Notes: a model not told the origin generated them from the letters alone. A stretch of 64,000 nucleotides of DNA from Fasciola hepatica (GCA_948099385.1 CANUEZ040000062.1:2232001-2296000); one strand, 5' to 3'; shown: positions 33,301 to 39,449, numbered from the stretch's first letter. Numbers and translations are program-made.

Positions 33301-36039
33301 AGCGTGGAAAATGTGGGTACAAAGGAAGGAATGGAACTTGATTTTTTGAGTTGAATATATTTAGACTTGCTATGCAAATACGGTCGTTTCAGCAACTGCT
33401 CCGGAAATACATTTTCCAGAAGGGATTTACATATAAGTCTATTTAGCTTGGCTACGGCACGATTTACATAAAAGCAATCAACATCGAAGCCTACTTTACA
33501 GAAAAGATCACATAGATACACTGCTGGCTTTGTGTTTTCCTCAAACCTTTTTAGACTCCAAGACTGAAAAAATCCATTTTTACAATCCTCTTCCTGAGCC
33601 ACAATCCTGTGCGTGAGGATCCAGTCAGTTTGCTAAGAACACCTTGATTTTTAATTCTACCTCCGGATTTGACACACAAAACCGGTCACTGATGAATACT
33701 GCCCCACGAGTGTGTTGCCTTCTGTATAACAGAAGACGGAGATGGAATTAGAGTACAACAAAGAGCACTTGGATATTCCCAAAGTAAATTTGTTTTGTTC
33801 AGGTTGACTTATTTATGTCAAACTAGCTGCAGCAACTCTGTGGTCAAGTTGAAAATCTCAATGCCAAGCGGATTAATATTCCAGAGTTCTGTTTCTCGCC
33901 GAAGTAGATTTGAGTTTCCACCATTTTATAATAATATAGTTTAGAAATGAAAATGAGGTACGTACAAGGTTAGCCACGGGGTTTTCACATATTGGTTTTT
34001 TAAAGTAGAACGAATAATGATCGTAACCCAATTCGTTTGATTTCGCCATAAATAGAATCAAACAAAGCCAAAGGCAAGCAGACTTTCGCCGTCATTTGGG
34101 ATCTGCTCTAAAGATTGGTGGACCTGCAGTATTCTAGGTGAGTCATCGAACAAATCATCGAATACAGTGACGAGCTACCAGTTACGCAAATCTAAATTTG
34201 AGGAAAGTAACAGTTGTGCTGAGCCTTTGGTAGCCAACAACGACCGCTGGTAATCGAGTGATACATGTAGGCGTTTGCCATCTCGGAGGGGGAAGGCTCC
34301 AGTCCCGTCACTGCAGATCGCACTAGTGGTGGACAGCTGTCTGCTGTCATCCGACTCGTAACCACATCTGATCTGCTAGGACTTCGTACGGTTCTTCACT
34401 CCAAGTTCCAGGGGCAGGTCTCCTTTTTTCCCCAATAGTTTAATGAACTTTTGAGTTTATCGGGTATAATAATTCTATTGCACTCATAAGCTAGTATAGA
34501 ATAAAGGATGAATACCTAATACACTACTAGGACGTAGCCTCTTTATCATCTGTTGTAGATGATGTTCTTGCTTCCAATGCACTCAGTAGGCGAAATCCCT
34601 TATTTGGGTTCATAACTACAGACCTAAAACATGGTGACCTTTACCAGATGCGGTCAAGATAGGTAGAAGCAGACCGACTTGAAGAGCGTATTAGATATGA
34701 CTGAATAAAGAAGTTTAGCATTCAACGAAAAGATGTTTGGCTTTATCCAGGTAATAACCTTTTTGGAAAGTGTTTTATAAATTCCAAGACAGATACCAAG
34801 ATAAGACTAGTGAATGGATCAGGGGGTGGTGATAGTGGTGATAGTAATAGTTCCCGTCAGTTATGCACGGCAGATGAATACCAGTTGTTAAAATTTGAGA
34901 ATTCCTTCCCGAAAATGACATCAGAGAATCTTCATAAAATAGCTAAAGTCGGCTACACGGTTGTTTTTCTTGCCTCGAAATAATGAAATGGGATATTTTA
35001 TTGGAAAAAGTGCTCCTGTGAGGGGAAGCATCTGCTAGCTTTTTCAGAAGCCAAAAACAAGCCTTAGTAAGGCAACATGGAATAACTACCATTGAATTAT
35101 TCCGTTGCGTTCAATGTCTTAGGAGTAAAGCAACGACTCCTGTTATGTAAGGTGTTTATTGCCAGCTATTCGAGGTAGGGGAAGTATTATTTCCCCTTGT
35201 TAAAGAAATAATTACCTTGGGGTGGTCAATTTAGGGCACCGGATTTAGCGATTATGTAAAGAACGGTGAGTTCAGAAAGTGCCCAGCATGATGATGTCCC
35301 GAACGGCCTACTCGGTAAAATTAAGTAGTAAGAATGATATATGGAAAAGGAGGGTACACCAGATGACACCATCCGGTTTCAAGGGCAGTGAAGGATAGTT
35401 TTCCCGGCCATCTAACCACCTAATTTAGCACTGTAATTTTAACGACAGAAGATGGATAATCAAGTTGTTTAACTGAAATTCGCCTGGTTTTTTCCCAAAG
35501 TCAATCGATTACCGCACACTGCGGTGAAAATACTGGGTAGATGAAAACATCCGAATTTTATGTTTGCAATTTGACTTTACCTTTAGTTTTTCCTGAAATT
35601 TATCCTGTACAATGCTGTCAATCAGTAGAGGTCAGCTTACGGTTCACCACAAATGTAACTTTCAAGAAAACTAAAGTGCCACTAAGTTTTCTCACTACGT
35701 GAAAGCGTTGAGTCTCTGCCTTCCAAAAATATGTTCCATAGTCTCTCAAAACTAATGGTGATACGGTCGCTAGGGATTCTTTGTTAATGCCACTGGTCCG
35801 AAAGGGAAACTCGAGACTCCAGTTCCCATTAAAGTTTTTGATATCCCAAGATCACTGATCAAGTTATTAGCAAGTTCGCATCAAACTGTGAGCGTGTAAT
35901 TCTTTCGAAAGGTTTTGTCCTGCATTAAAATTTTGACCACAAAAGAGAACCATGCTTCAGACAACACAGATTGCGATTTGCCACGCTTTTGACTACAAAA
36001 TGCTGCAAAAATACAGTTAAGGCACTCACCTGTAGACAT
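143..36039 (-). CDS. unc-22: Twitchin (giant Ig/FN3 muscle protein), N-terminal 27 exons, 3' end outside window
   Basis: Giant sarcomeric protein of the twitchin/projectin family, which binds the thick filament and regulates contraction and relaxation. Joined exons: 36039-36030, 31257-30960, 24799-24492, 21715-21497, 19721-19636, 18567-18369, 17718-17631, 16496-16431, 14677-14431, 14246-14147, 13994-13833, 12981-12824, 12468-12219, 11312-11049, 10462-10315, 9104-8845, 8233-8131, 7377-7180, 6915-6590, 5607-5343, 4491-4367, 4228-3966, 3466-3270, 3021-2719, 2492-2202, 636-532, 337-143. Every intron is GT-AG and phases agree throughout except for one extra base in exon 4. Predicted order over ~1,744 residues: Ig1-4, short linker, Ig5, charged RRxS linker, Ig6-10, FN3, FN3, Ig11, FN3, FN3, Ig12, FN3. 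The FN3-FN3-Ig super-repeat and the N-terminus (Met then G-A/K-P-R-F...KP) fit twitchin rather than titin or UNC-89. The symbol is the nematode one. More FN3/Ig domains and a kinase are expected past the left edge. Confidence 0.9.
370..388. repeat. (GT)n microsatellite
   Basis: GT run in intron 26, about 30 bp from the exon 27 acceptor. On the sense strand it is a CA run. Confidence 0.95.
532..636 (-). CDS. unc-22: Twitchin exon 26: FN3 domain 5, first third
   Basis: Acceptor CAG at 639-637, donor GTACGA from 531. Reads KPTPPIDVEAMDVYEDKCKV, then TWKPPKDDGGCPITG. The intron falls after the GGCPIT turn, two bases from the position used in FN3-3. Confidence 0.9.
637..2201 (-). other. unc-22: Twitchin intron 25 (1.6 kb)
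   Basis: GT-AG intron with a GT microsatellite near 826-844. The short open frames at about 1220-1610 look like none of the neighbouring domains. No second gene is supported. Confidence 0.7.
826..844. repeat. (GT)n microsatellite
   Basis: Short GT run in intron 25. Confidence 0.95.
2202..2492 (-). CDS. unc-22: Twitchin exon 25: Ig domain 12
   Basis: Acceptor CAG at 2495-2493, donor GTAGGT from 2201. Encodes EAPKISLKELPLGLNQEIRL, then the RAGEPLHMPVPITGAPKPTV and TWSKDNAPLPPHARV core, and GDSGQYRLKLSNDYGEDEAT. The R-AGEPL...GxPKPTVTW pattern is typical of Ig domains inside the twitchin super-repeat. Phase 1 on both sides. Confidence 0.94.
2719..3021 (-). CDS. unc-22: Twitchin exon 24: FN3 domain 4
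   Basis: Acceptor CAG at 3024-3022, donor GTAAGT from 2718. A whole FN3: KPGPPGRPEVSDYDRDHIDI, then KWEPPEDDGGAPIKGYHVER and YEYRVIAVNEAGPGEPSQPS. Phase 1 on both sides, so the module is a symmetric exon. Confidence 0.94.
3270..3466 (-). CDS. unc-22: Twitchin exon 23: FN3 domain 3, second half
   Basis: Acceptor CAG at 3469-3467 behind a long T-rich tract, donor GTAAGA from 3269. Reads HYVVEKMNLNRKRWEPVAEV, then GTSVAVPKLEEGQPYMFRVK and AVSSQGESEPLE, completing FN3-3. Confidence 0.92.
3467..3965 (-). other. unc-22: Twitchin intron 22 (0.5 kb)
   Basis: A/T-rich intron inside FN3-3. Nothing further recognised. Confidence 0.7.
3966..4228 (-). CDS. unc-22: Twitchin exon 22: end of Ig 11 and start of FN3 3
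   Basis: Acceptor CAG at 4231-4229, donor GTGAGT from 3965. An AG only seven bases further in would give the wrong frame and was not used. Completes Ig11 (KDTALYTLRVVNEVGEDQAS), then starts FN3-3 with KPSRPVGPLEVSDVTKNSAK and LSWNKPEDDGGTPI. The intron splits the FN3 after the GGTPI turn. Confidence 0.9.
4367..4491 (-). CDS. unc-22: Twitchin exon 21: Ig domain 11, first half
   Basis: Acceptor CAG at 4494-4492, donor GTGAGT from 4366. Reads KPFIIKTGIKPIKVKVGEPV, then LDLDYRGEPDPVATWSIDTK with the core Trp. The phase agrees with exons 20 and 22. Confidence 0.9.
4492..5342 (-). other. unc-22: Twitchin intron 20 (0.85 kb)
   Basis: Holds a 127-codon plus-strand open frame (about 4895-5278) with no recognisable domain; it is most likely a chance frame. 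Confidence 0.65.
5343..5607 (-). CDS. unc-22: Twitchin exon 20: FN3 domain 2
   Basis: Acceptor CAG at 5610-5608, donor GTAAGT from 5342. Reads VEDYDRDRADLKWNPPRKDN, then KYIIEAKQKSKNKWEPVKEV and YEFRVIAVNKAGKSEPS. It is the second FN3 of the first FN3-FN3-Ig unit. Confidence 0.93.
5608..6589 (-). other. unc-22: Twitchin intron 19 (1.0 kb) with SINE-like insertion
   Basis: The half nearest exon 20 is strongly A/T rich. The rest holds the tRNA-like unit listed at 6297-6440. Confidence 0.7.
6297..6440 (+). mobile_element. tRNA-like SINE fragment (family 1)
   Basis: An A-box-like TAGCCATGTGGTTGG is followed at the right distance by a B-box-like GGGTTCCAGTCCCG, then GGGGCTCCATGGATGTACAC and GATGAAGCAGC. 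The tail (TGGATGTRCACTACTG ... GATGAARCAGC) recurs at 14950-15000, so this is a dispersed repeat and not a tRNA gene. Confidence 0.5.
6590..6915 (-). CDS. unc-22: Twitchin exon 19: FN3 domain 1
   Basis: Acceptor CAG at 6918-6916, donor GTGAGT from 6589. A complete fibronectin type III module: RPSPPKGPLELTHLS, the B-strand TLEWDPPEDDGGKPIKHYVV, and YKFRVRAVNDEGESD in the F strand. The tail DPPDSPTAL begins the next FN3. Residues ~1055-1163. Confidence 0.94.
7180..7377 (-). CDS. unc-22: Twitchin exon 18: Ig domain 10, remainder
   Basis: Acceptor CAG at 7380-7378, donor GTAAGT from 7179. Reads FPVPQVSLLCNGEPVNEKIK and then DDAARPDTGKYELKLKNECG with a G-strand ending VNVF. Completes Ig10, the last Ig before the FN3 super-repeat. 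Confidence 0.9.
7378..8130 (-). other. unc-22: Twitchin intron 17 (0.75 kb) with flanked insertion
   Basis: Contains the 313-bp insertion with 10-bp direct repeats listed separately. The remainder shows nothing. Confidence 0.7.
7476..7788 (+). mobile_element. 313-bp insertion flanked by 10-bp direct repeats
   Basis: GAAATAATCT occurs at 7466-7475 and again at 7789-7798, consistent with a target-site duplication. The insert ends in GCAATAAAATTCTACC, which includes a polyadenylation-like AATAAA. Its 3' half has GACCGAAACGTCGAC, a motif type often seen near 3' ends of retroelements. It is likely a 5'-truncated or non-autonomous retroelement; the family is not identified. Confidence 0.5.
8131..8233 (-). 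CDS. unc-22: Twitchin exon 17: Ig domain 10, A-B strands
   Basis: Acceptor TAG at 8236-8234, donor GTTGGT from 8130 (non-canonical at +3/+4). Encodes QECDKPPSVDLTDFKNVANL and then KKGANFMTAIPFKG. The DKPP...DL..FKN...KKG...PFKG arrangement is characteristic of twitchin Ig domains that precede FN3 modules. Confidence 0.88.
8234..8844 (-). other. unc-22: Twitchin intron 16 (0.6 kb)
   Basis: A/T-rich GT-AG intron. Nothing further recognised. Confidence 0.65.
8845..9104 (-). CDS. unc-22: Twitchin exon 16: Ig domain 9
   Basis: Acceptor TAG at 9107-9105, donor GTAAGT from 8844. A whole Ig in one exon: DVEFRQSLFDTKGIETKRKE, the core Trp in PVIWCKEGVPIKMSDR, and the F-strand motif MDDTGMYSCRIGNHET. 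Residues ~868-954. Confidence 0.92.
9105..10314 (-). other. unc-22: Twitchin intron 15 (1.2 kb)
   Basis: Holds a minus-strand tRNA-like fragment near 9960-10050. No open frame of note. Confidence 0.65.
9960..10050 (-). mobile_element. tRNA-like SINE fragment (family 2)
   Basis: On the minus strand a GGTGGTTGAATGG head is followed by CTTACCACCTCGAGGATC and a B-box-like GTTTCGAAC. The same layout is seen at 28625-28790. Confidence 0.4.
10315..10462 (-). CDS. unc-22: Twitchin exon 15: Ig domain 8, second half
   Basis: Acceptor CAG at 10465-10463, donor GTGAGT from 10314. Reads PITTGEKYEILSEKRVKRIL and then TDEATYTCKVAKKTTECHLT, the F and G strands of Ig8. Confidence 0.9.
10463..11048 (-). other. 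unc-22: Twitchin intron 14 (0.6 kb)
   Basis: Holds a plus-strand tRNA-like fragment near 10770-10870. A chance open frame of 95 codons overlaps its right end. Confidence 0.65.
10770..10870 (+). mobile_element. tRNA-like SINE fragment (family 1)
   Basis: B-box-like GGGTTTCAAATCCCAGCTGG with a degenerate upstream half. Confidence 0.35.
11049..11312 (-). CDS. unc-22: Twitchin exon 14: end of Ig 7 and start of Ig 8
   Basis: Acceptor CAG at 11315-11313, donor GTAAAA from 11048 (a weaker donor). Completes Ig7 with EQEGEYCCMVEGDETYIDI and opens Ig8 with DPDWFFTRELKTQQCYEHDE and a VTWFKDGQ core. Phase 0 on both sides. Confidence 0.92.
11313..12218 (-). other. unc-22: Twitchin intron 13 (0.9 kb)
   Basis: GT-AG intron inside Ig7. 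Nothing further recognised. Confidence 0.65.
12219..12468 (-). CDS. unc-22: Twitchin exon 13: end of Ig 6 and start of Ig 7
   Basis: Acceptor CAG at 12471-12469, donor GTGAGT from 12218. Completes Ig6 with MEDLGKYTCKCNDISTTCTL, then begins Ig7: RKQTYHFNQKLPKTAEVVRG, a DLTVECSVSDPRAPVVWYHK core with Cys and Trp, ending at GEKVE. The second domain is finished in exon 14. Confidence 0.92.
12469..12823 (-). other. unc-22: Twitchin intron 12 (0.36 kb)
   Basis: GT-AG intron inside Ig6. Nothing further recognised. Confidence 0.65.
12824..12981 (-). CDS. unc-22: Twitchin exon 12: Ig domain 6, first half
   Basis: Acceptor TAG at 12984-12982, donor GTACGT from 12823. Reads EKEYFIEEVQDLKVKEGS, then AMLKCTFCKPTSRFRWYKNK with the B-strand Cys and core Trp, and ends within the D strand. 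Confidence 0.9.
12982..13832 (-). other. unc-22: Twitchin intron 11 (0.85 kb)
   Basis: Holds a minus-strand tRNA-like fragment near 13590-13690. Nothing else. Confidence 0.65.
13590..13690 (-). mobile_element. tRNA-like SINE fragment (family 2)
   Basis: Minus strand: GGTAGTTAAAGGGTCACCAT head, then GAGACCTTATGGTCTGG and the B-box-like GGAATTCAAATCTGGCC. Same layout as the units at 38020 and 49445. Confidence 0.45.
13833..13994 (-). CDS. unc-22: Twitchin exon 11: RRxS phosphorylation-type linker, second half
   Basis: Acceptor CAG at 13997-13995, donor GTAAGT from 13832. Encodes residues ~541-594. Three RRxS motifs occur: NRRQS (Ser ~546), ARRDS (Ser ~568) and NRRTS (Ser ~575). The last is followed by LADAIPGFAGLKHRE, a pattern typical of the twitchin hinge. 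Phase 0 on both sides makes the exon a possible cassette. Confidence 0.88.
14147..14246 (-). CDS. unc-22: Twitchin exon 10: acidic and Ser/Arg linker, first half
   Basis: Acceptor TAG at 14249-14247, donor GTGAGT from 14146. Encodes an acidic run (EEEAMEEDDEVGE) and then SSRGSRRSSAAKKEEEF. It holds one RRxS motif (Ser ~532), the consensus for cAMP-dependent kinase. No fold is predicted; this is a disordered hinge between Ig5 and Ig6. Confidence 0.85.
14431..14677 (-). CDS. unc-22: Twitchin exon 9: Ig domain 5
   Basis: Acceptor TAG at 14680-14678, donor GTAAGT from 14430. Residues ~425-507: an Ig-like fold reading RTFILTVDYSAGSVTPQAKV, then NGVDL...RGTVRVDGAKRS, and the F-strand motif EDRGTYALQLLSDGQ. 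The usual core Trp position reads Ala/Lys, so this is a divergent Ig. It is followed at once by an acidic linker. Confidence 0.85.
14678..16430 (-). other. unc-22: Twitchin intron 8 (1.75 kb)
   Basis: Holds a SINE-like fragment (14880-15010) and, near 15250-15450, a G/C-rich stretch with a run of Cs next to a run of Gs that looks like part of an unidentified repeat. Confidence 0.6.
14880..15010 (+). mobile_element. tRNA-like SINE fragment (family 1)
   Basis: Carries GGGGTTTGACTCCTAGTGG then GATGGATGTGCACTACTG and GATGAAACAGC, shared with the unit at 6297-6440. The A-box half is eroded. Confidence 0.45.
16431..16496 (-). CDS. unc-22: Twitchin exon 8: inter-domain linker
   Basis: Short 66-nt exon between acceptor CAG (16499-16497) and donor GTAAGT (16430-16425). 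Encodes about 22 linker residues (KDAKATLPQIIGTPGSQQAD). It keeps phase 1 on both sides, so it could be skipped without changing the frame. Supported by splice sites and phase rather than a domain. Confidence 0.7.
16497..17630 (-). other. unc-22: Twitchin intron 7 (1.1 kb)
   Basis: Contains a GATA/GATG-type microsatellite near 16869-16917 and a G run near 16775. No gene. Confidence 0.65.
16869..16917. repeat. GATA/GATG tetranucleotide repeat
   Basis: Imperfect GATGGATGGATAGATAAATA-type repeat in intron 7. Confidence 0.9.
17631..17718 (-). CDS. unc-22: Twitchin exon 7: Ig domain 4, F and G strands
   Basis: Acceptor CAG at 17721-17719, donor GTAAGT from 17630. Encodes LIEKDSGTYDCVISNGVGTV and a G-strand, with the classic DSGTYDC F-strand motif including its Cys. 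It completes Ig4 and exits in phase 1. Confidence 0.9.
17719..18368 (-). other. unc-22: Twitchin intron 6 (0.65 kb)
   Basis: GT-AG intron inside Ig4. Nothing further recognised. Confidence 0.65.
18369..18567 (-). CDS. unc-22: Twitchin exon 6: Ig domain 4, N-terminal two thirds
   Basis: Acceptor CAG at 18570-18568 behind a long pyrimidine run, donor GTAAGT from 18368. Residues ~307-373: PRITGIPNVRFENNN, an EVRADTGGPPEATWSVGGK segment with the core Trp, and strands up to SLTISD. The F and G strands are in exon 7. Confidence 0.9.
18568..19635 (-). other. unc-22: Twitchin intron 5 (1.1 kb)
   Basis: Contains a 126-codon minus-strand open frame (18853-19233) without Ig/FN3 character and without good flanking splice phase. 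I treat it as chance. Confidence 0.6.
19636..19721 (-). CDS. unc-22: Twitchin exon 5: Ig domain 3, C-terminal strands
   Basis: Acceptor AAG at 19724-19722 (a weaker, non-CAG acceptor), donor GTGAGT from 19635. Encodes NFMNADSGTYKLVAKNQHGD and then a G-strand, completing Ig3 with the canonical D-S-G-T-Y turn. Enters in phase 0 and leaves in phase 2. Confidence 0.87.
19722..21496 (-). other. unc-22: Twitchin intron 4 (1.8 kb)
   Basis: Has a GT microsatellite (19760-19777) and a weak tRNA-like stretch near 20090-20160. No gene is seen. Confidence 0.6.
19760..19777. repeat. (GT)n microsatellite
   Basis: Short GT run in intron 4, just beyond the exon 5 acceptor. Confidence 0.95.
21497..21715 (-). 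CDS. unc-22: Twitchin exon 4: Ig domain 3, first part, with frame disruption
   Basis: Acceptor AG at 21717-21716, donor GTATGT from 21496. The 5' part reads APAFEKPKISQ in the phase inherited from exon 3. The 3' part reads GGRDVVLECRSTGDPAPTYTWYQNGRE in the next frame and is in phase with exon 5. One extra base lies between about 21670 and 21655. Without a shift the upstream frame meets TGA within a few codons. A second in-phase acceptor 12 nt further in (TCAG then CTGG) is possible. This could be a sequence error or a real null allele. Confidence 0.8.
22441..22815. repeat. 15-bp direct repeat flanking a G/C-rich block
   Basis: GCTAAATGTGGATGC occurs at 22441-22455 and 22801-22815, exactly 360 bp apart. 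The sequence between is richer in G/C and in CAA/CGA-type triplets than the rest of the intron. Confidence 0.7.
22999..23034. repeat. (GT)n microsatellite
   Basis: GT run with one GC interruption in intron 3. Confidence 0.95.
24492..24799 (-). CDS. unc-22: Twitchin exon 3: Ig domain 2
   Basis: Acceptor TAG at 24802-24800, donor GTAAGT from 24491. Residues ~103-205: a complete I-set Ig starting APKFLEKPDIRMDK, with core Trp in LTWFLNDEE and the F-strand motif EDGGTYRINAKNTAGDS. A single exon holds the whole domain; its entry phase matches the exit phase of exon 2. Confidence 0.92.
27230..27385 (+). mobile_element. tRNA-like SINE (family 2)
   Basis: GGTGGCCAAAAAGCCTTCAC head, a B-box CGGGTTCGAATCTGGCC, and a body ending near CATAAACGTAAACGTAAAGG, a simple tail. 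A second B-box-like GGTTTCGAATCTGAC lies just downstream at about 27448. Confidence 0.5.
27867..27906. repeat. (GT)n / (GGGT)n repeat
   Basis: GT run passing into GGGTGGGT units in intron 2. Confidence 0.9.
28184..28202. repeat. (TA)n microsatellite, short
   Basis: Short TA run in intron 2. Confidence 0.9.
28625..28790 (-). mobile_element. tRNA-like SINE (family 2)
   Basis: Minus strand reads GGTGGTCAAGGGGTTTACAG, then CTTACCACCTCATAGGTC, B-box GGAGGTTCGAATCCCCGCC, and a body. A-box to B-box spacing is tRNA-like. Body sequence differs from a tRNA acceptor stem, so a functional tRNA is unlikely. Confidence 0.55.
30209..30706 (-). other. Unidentified 165-codon open frame in intron 2
   Basis: Longest non-repeat open frame outside twitchin and the PLE genes, on the same strand as twitchin. 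The predicted protein begins MLTKKATTFNQSFKRQLFSV and has mixed composition with several Cys. No known domain, no signal peptide, no clear coding bias. It overlaps a perfect 16-bp inverted repeat, so it may be part of a mobile element rather than a gene. Confidence 0.15.
30343..30425. repeat. Perfect 16-bp inverted repeat with 51-nt loop
   Basis: TGTCAAATCCGTTTCC at 30343-30358 is exactly the reverse complement of 30410-30425. The arms could form a hairpin. Confidence 0.85.
30960..31257 (-). CDS. unc-22: Twitchin exon 2: Ig domain 1
   Basis: Acceptor CAG at 31260-31258, donor GTGAGT from 30959. Encodes residues ~4-103: a complete I-set Ig with the A-strand pattern KPRFPDKPKI, the core Trp in VLRWSKGGKE, and a DDGGEYLVNAKN F-strand motif in which Tyr is present and the F-strand Cys is replaced by Val, as is usual in intracellular Ig domains. 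It follows a 4.8 kb intron. Confidence 0.9.
31258..36029 (-). other. unc-22: Twitchin intron 1 (4.8 kb)
   Basis: Separates the start codon from the first Ig exon. It has a TATA/CATATA repeat near 31322-31380; otherwise it is A/T-rich with no recognisable gene. First introns of this size often carry muscle enhancers, but no site can be claimed here. Confidence 0.65.
31322..31380. repeat. TATA/CATATA/TGTATA low-complexity repeat
   Basis: Alternating purine-pyrimidine A/T-rich run in intron 1, close to the exon 2 acceptor. Confidence 0.9.
36030..36039 (-). CDS. unc-22: Twitchin exon 1 (start codon, 10 coding nt)
   Basis: ATG-TCT-ACA-G followed by the strong donor GTGAGT at 36029-36024. The leftover G joins the first two bases of exon 2 (GC) to make Gly, giving M-S-T-G-A-K-P-R-F, close in pattern to the start of nematode twitchin. 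An in-frame TAA lies 12 codons upstream, and an upstream ATG at 36050 is closed after two codons by TAA, so this ATG is the likely start. The exon continues upstream as 5'UTR; I cannot place its transcription start. Confidence 0.75.
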
Positions 36040-38019
36040 GTTTAGTCCATGCGACTTCTCCGGCTTTTGTATTTACACGGGCAAAATACCTACTTGTGTG
36101 CGTGAGAAACGGGGAGATAGAATGGGAAGGAAGTACAGTAGGTTAAACCTGGGATTCTGGTCACGGACCACAGGTTTGAGTTCTGTAAATTTTCGAATGA
36201 AAACTGGTCCGTGTTTCTGTTAGAGTAGGCCGCAAGCGCGCCTGAATACACACATGCGCGTACACAAAATCAAATAATTCCACACAACAGTGGTCAGTTC
36301 TGGTGGGTTTGGGTTGGGTCAAGTCCAAATCGATCTGTCAAACTTGAATCGAAAGTGGTCTACTTTGGGTCCGAGCTTCAAAATGTGGACAAGATGGGCA
36401 ATTCGATGACCCAACGAGCTAATATACCACGTTCACCTACACGCATACTAACACAGTCACACCAGGCAGACACGCACGCACTCTTCACGCAGGCAACTAC
36501 ACGCACACACAACTAACACCACATGGAAATACAGACACGCGTGCTAATACAGGTTTGGGATACGAATGCTGAAAGGTCAGATAACGAGCGTGCAATGTTG
36601 TGGGGACTGTTAAGAGTTTACTGTGAAATTTGCAGCCACTGTTTCTGATTGGCATGGTGAGCACAAGAATTCAACATCGTGTTATTCATTTCTGTCATAG
36701 ATTTGAGTGGTTTTAGAGCGGGCGCGTTAAAAAGTGTAACCAAACTGTCCATAGTAAAACTATCAAGAAATGTGCTGTTTGTGCTCTTCTGTGTGTATAT
36801 GTGTGTACCCTTGGCTGTGCTATTCGGTTGCCTGAATATCTCGTGTAGGCAAGTGTGCGTAAAATGCGTGGTTGGGTAAGGAGGAGTTCTTAGCCGATGA
36901 AAATTTGCTTCTAAATGCATGTATGCACGCATGCCGTCTGTCCCTTACACGATCTCTGATTCTGCTGGTTTGTGCAAGCTGGGTGCACATATACATCCAT
37001 GCATTGCAGTTCACATGCGTGTGGGTTTATAGTGTCCTGTGCTGGCGGTCGGGTCGACGCCCAGAATTTGGCTGGTAGCCGTATCCATAGATAGTGTTGG
37101 AAGTAGCAGAGGAAGAACTTGAACGGTCGGGCTTAATTTCGCGTGGGCTGGCTGTGTTCGGTTTGATCGACCTGGATTACAACATAGGGTTAAGATGATG
37201 TGTTTGTATGTTGATTCTGACCGAGCCAGAAATAAGGCCACTCCTATCACTGTGATGGTAGCAAACAGATAAAAGCACCAGCAAGGACCAACGGAAAAAG
37301 ACTATAACACATTCCAGTTTTCCTTCCGAGTCAAAACTCGAATGACCGTGTTTTGATGCGTACGAGGCAAAGATATCATTGGTGTTAATGGTGGCGATGG
37401 CGATACCGGTGCCAATGTGAAGTTTCTGACCGATCGGAAGATTGCCTGTCTACAGGATTCGGCTTTTGACTGCTGTTACACAGAATATCGTCTTTGTGTG
37501 CAAATATGTACTACTGTATGCGTGTATGTAACTATGTACAACAGGACCTGTAAGTAAAAAGGCGAACAAATACGAACCATATGCTGATTTGTGCGGTCAG
37601 TTGCCCGTCTTCGTCCCTTTATACAGCTGGTGTCTGGGTTTTTGTATTTCGCATCGGAGATTTTATCCGGTTTGAACGTGTCAAATGATATGTCAACAAA
37701 TCAGTTATGTAAATCTGGCTTGCACACTGTCACGAACAGCGTCTGCAACGGACGACCGAAATGATGATTAAAAAAACTGGAACCGGCAAATTGTGACCTG
37801 GGCACAACACTGAGTTGTATAATACAAACGTCGTTTGTATTTGCATGTTTTGATACTGATCTATAGTGAAACGCGCTGTGTGCGTAAAAGATGAGAACAG
37901 TCAACGATGTGATTCTCCTGAAAATAAAATTCATATCTCCTTGGTTTACTTAACCTCATCCGGCCCAAACAACCGTGCATAATCCAGATGGGCGAGAATA
38001 TCCGGTTCAGTGTGACGGA

Positions 38020-38185
38020 CCGACGGTGGTCAAAGGGTAGTCATGGCGGTCTCTATACCATGCAGCCCCTGGTTCAAGTCCTGTACCACTCCCCCTCAAT
38101 CCACTTCCGGCCGCCTCTAATTGGCTGTGACAGCCTTCTTGAAATATTGTCGAAATTCTGTACAGTAAATAAAACGGGAGGTAAA
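38020..38185 (+). mobile_element. tRNA-like SINE (family 2)
   Basis: GGTGGTCAAAGGGTAGTCAT head, B-box CTGGTTCAAGTCCTGTACCA, then CCACTTCCGGCC ... CTTGAAATATTGT and an AGTAAATAAAAC tail. The body matches the unit at 49445-49615 (CCACCTTCCGGAAATATTGT ... AAATAAAGG). Another B-box-like GGTTCGAGTCCGAG follows at about 38236. Confidence 0.55.
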
Positions 38186-39449
38186 ACGTTATTATTGATG
38201 TGATAAGTACATAGCTTTCGATCGGAGTGGTCCTAGGTTCGAGTCCGAGAACTTGTTTAGTTCTTCGTATGTCAAATGTTATATAGGTTGGGTTACTTCA
38301 CAAATTCCTAAGACATCACCAATAAAAACGAAAAAGAAAGTTTTCTCTTGGTGAAATACAACGATCTTAGAAGGCTGGATCCTAATTTCGATGCTCTTTA
38401 TTTGACACTTGACTGCACTGCGGTAACTCAAATGAAGAACTAAAGAATGCTAATCTTGAACGGAAAAAATGATGATCTAATGCGCCTGAGTATTCCTTGA
38501 ATCAGACTTCACTGTCACCCATCAGTTTAATTTTATGACAACTTAAATTCTTTCTTACTATAATGTCATACTATTTCTGTACATAAGTATGGTAAAAGTC
38601 GAAATATCCGTAAAGCAAGGCGACCAAATCACAGCAGTGTGATGAAACGAGAGTGGGGTTCACTAAATAAGTAAATTAGCCTGCTTTGCGTTGGTACAAA
38701 GAAAAGATTCGCTGAACAAACCAAAAAGGGAAGTAAATCACTGTCGTCGGATGCTGAAGCAGGACAAGCAATCCCAGAGTTCACGGTAGCTCGATTTCTG
38801 CCGTGGCCTCAACCTACTTGGAGATCTACGGAAAATAACCGGTTGCAGTCGTCTTCTGTAAAAAGAACTGATAAACTCGTTAATATGCTGAAAAACCGTA
38901 GTTCACCTAACTGATCAAGTCAGCACGATCGTGGAAGCAAACATTCGGGAACAGGCTGTGTACCGCGTGTTCAGATCACAGCTGCTATCAATGTAGGTTC
39001 ACACGTTGTAAATTTTATTCTGTTTGTGTGTGAAAGATAAAAAGGCGGTTCAAAACACTTCAGTGATTCTCATGACAAGAAGTCGGTTAGAACTGTCATG
39101 GACCAGAGTCCATCCCTTGGAGTATTCATTCATCGAGTTCACATTGGCGTGGAAGCTCCACACTATTTTGTTTATTCAACCAAGGGAACCGGTTCAAACA
39201 GGGTGATACTGAACTTAAAGATGCAAAATTTGGAAGAATTACTTTTAAGGATGTATTTGTGAAGTCAAGTACGTGAATAGATAACATTCAGACTCATCAA
39301 TCATGTGTACTATCACGTGAGGTTTCAAAGGAACTTTGAAAGTAATTCATTTTCTACTCAACTGTGGAACCTATGGTTGTTAATTATAGTTCAGTGAGTA
39401 AGTGACAGGCGAGTGTTAGACTGTTACAGCAGAGCGTATTGTTGAGAAT

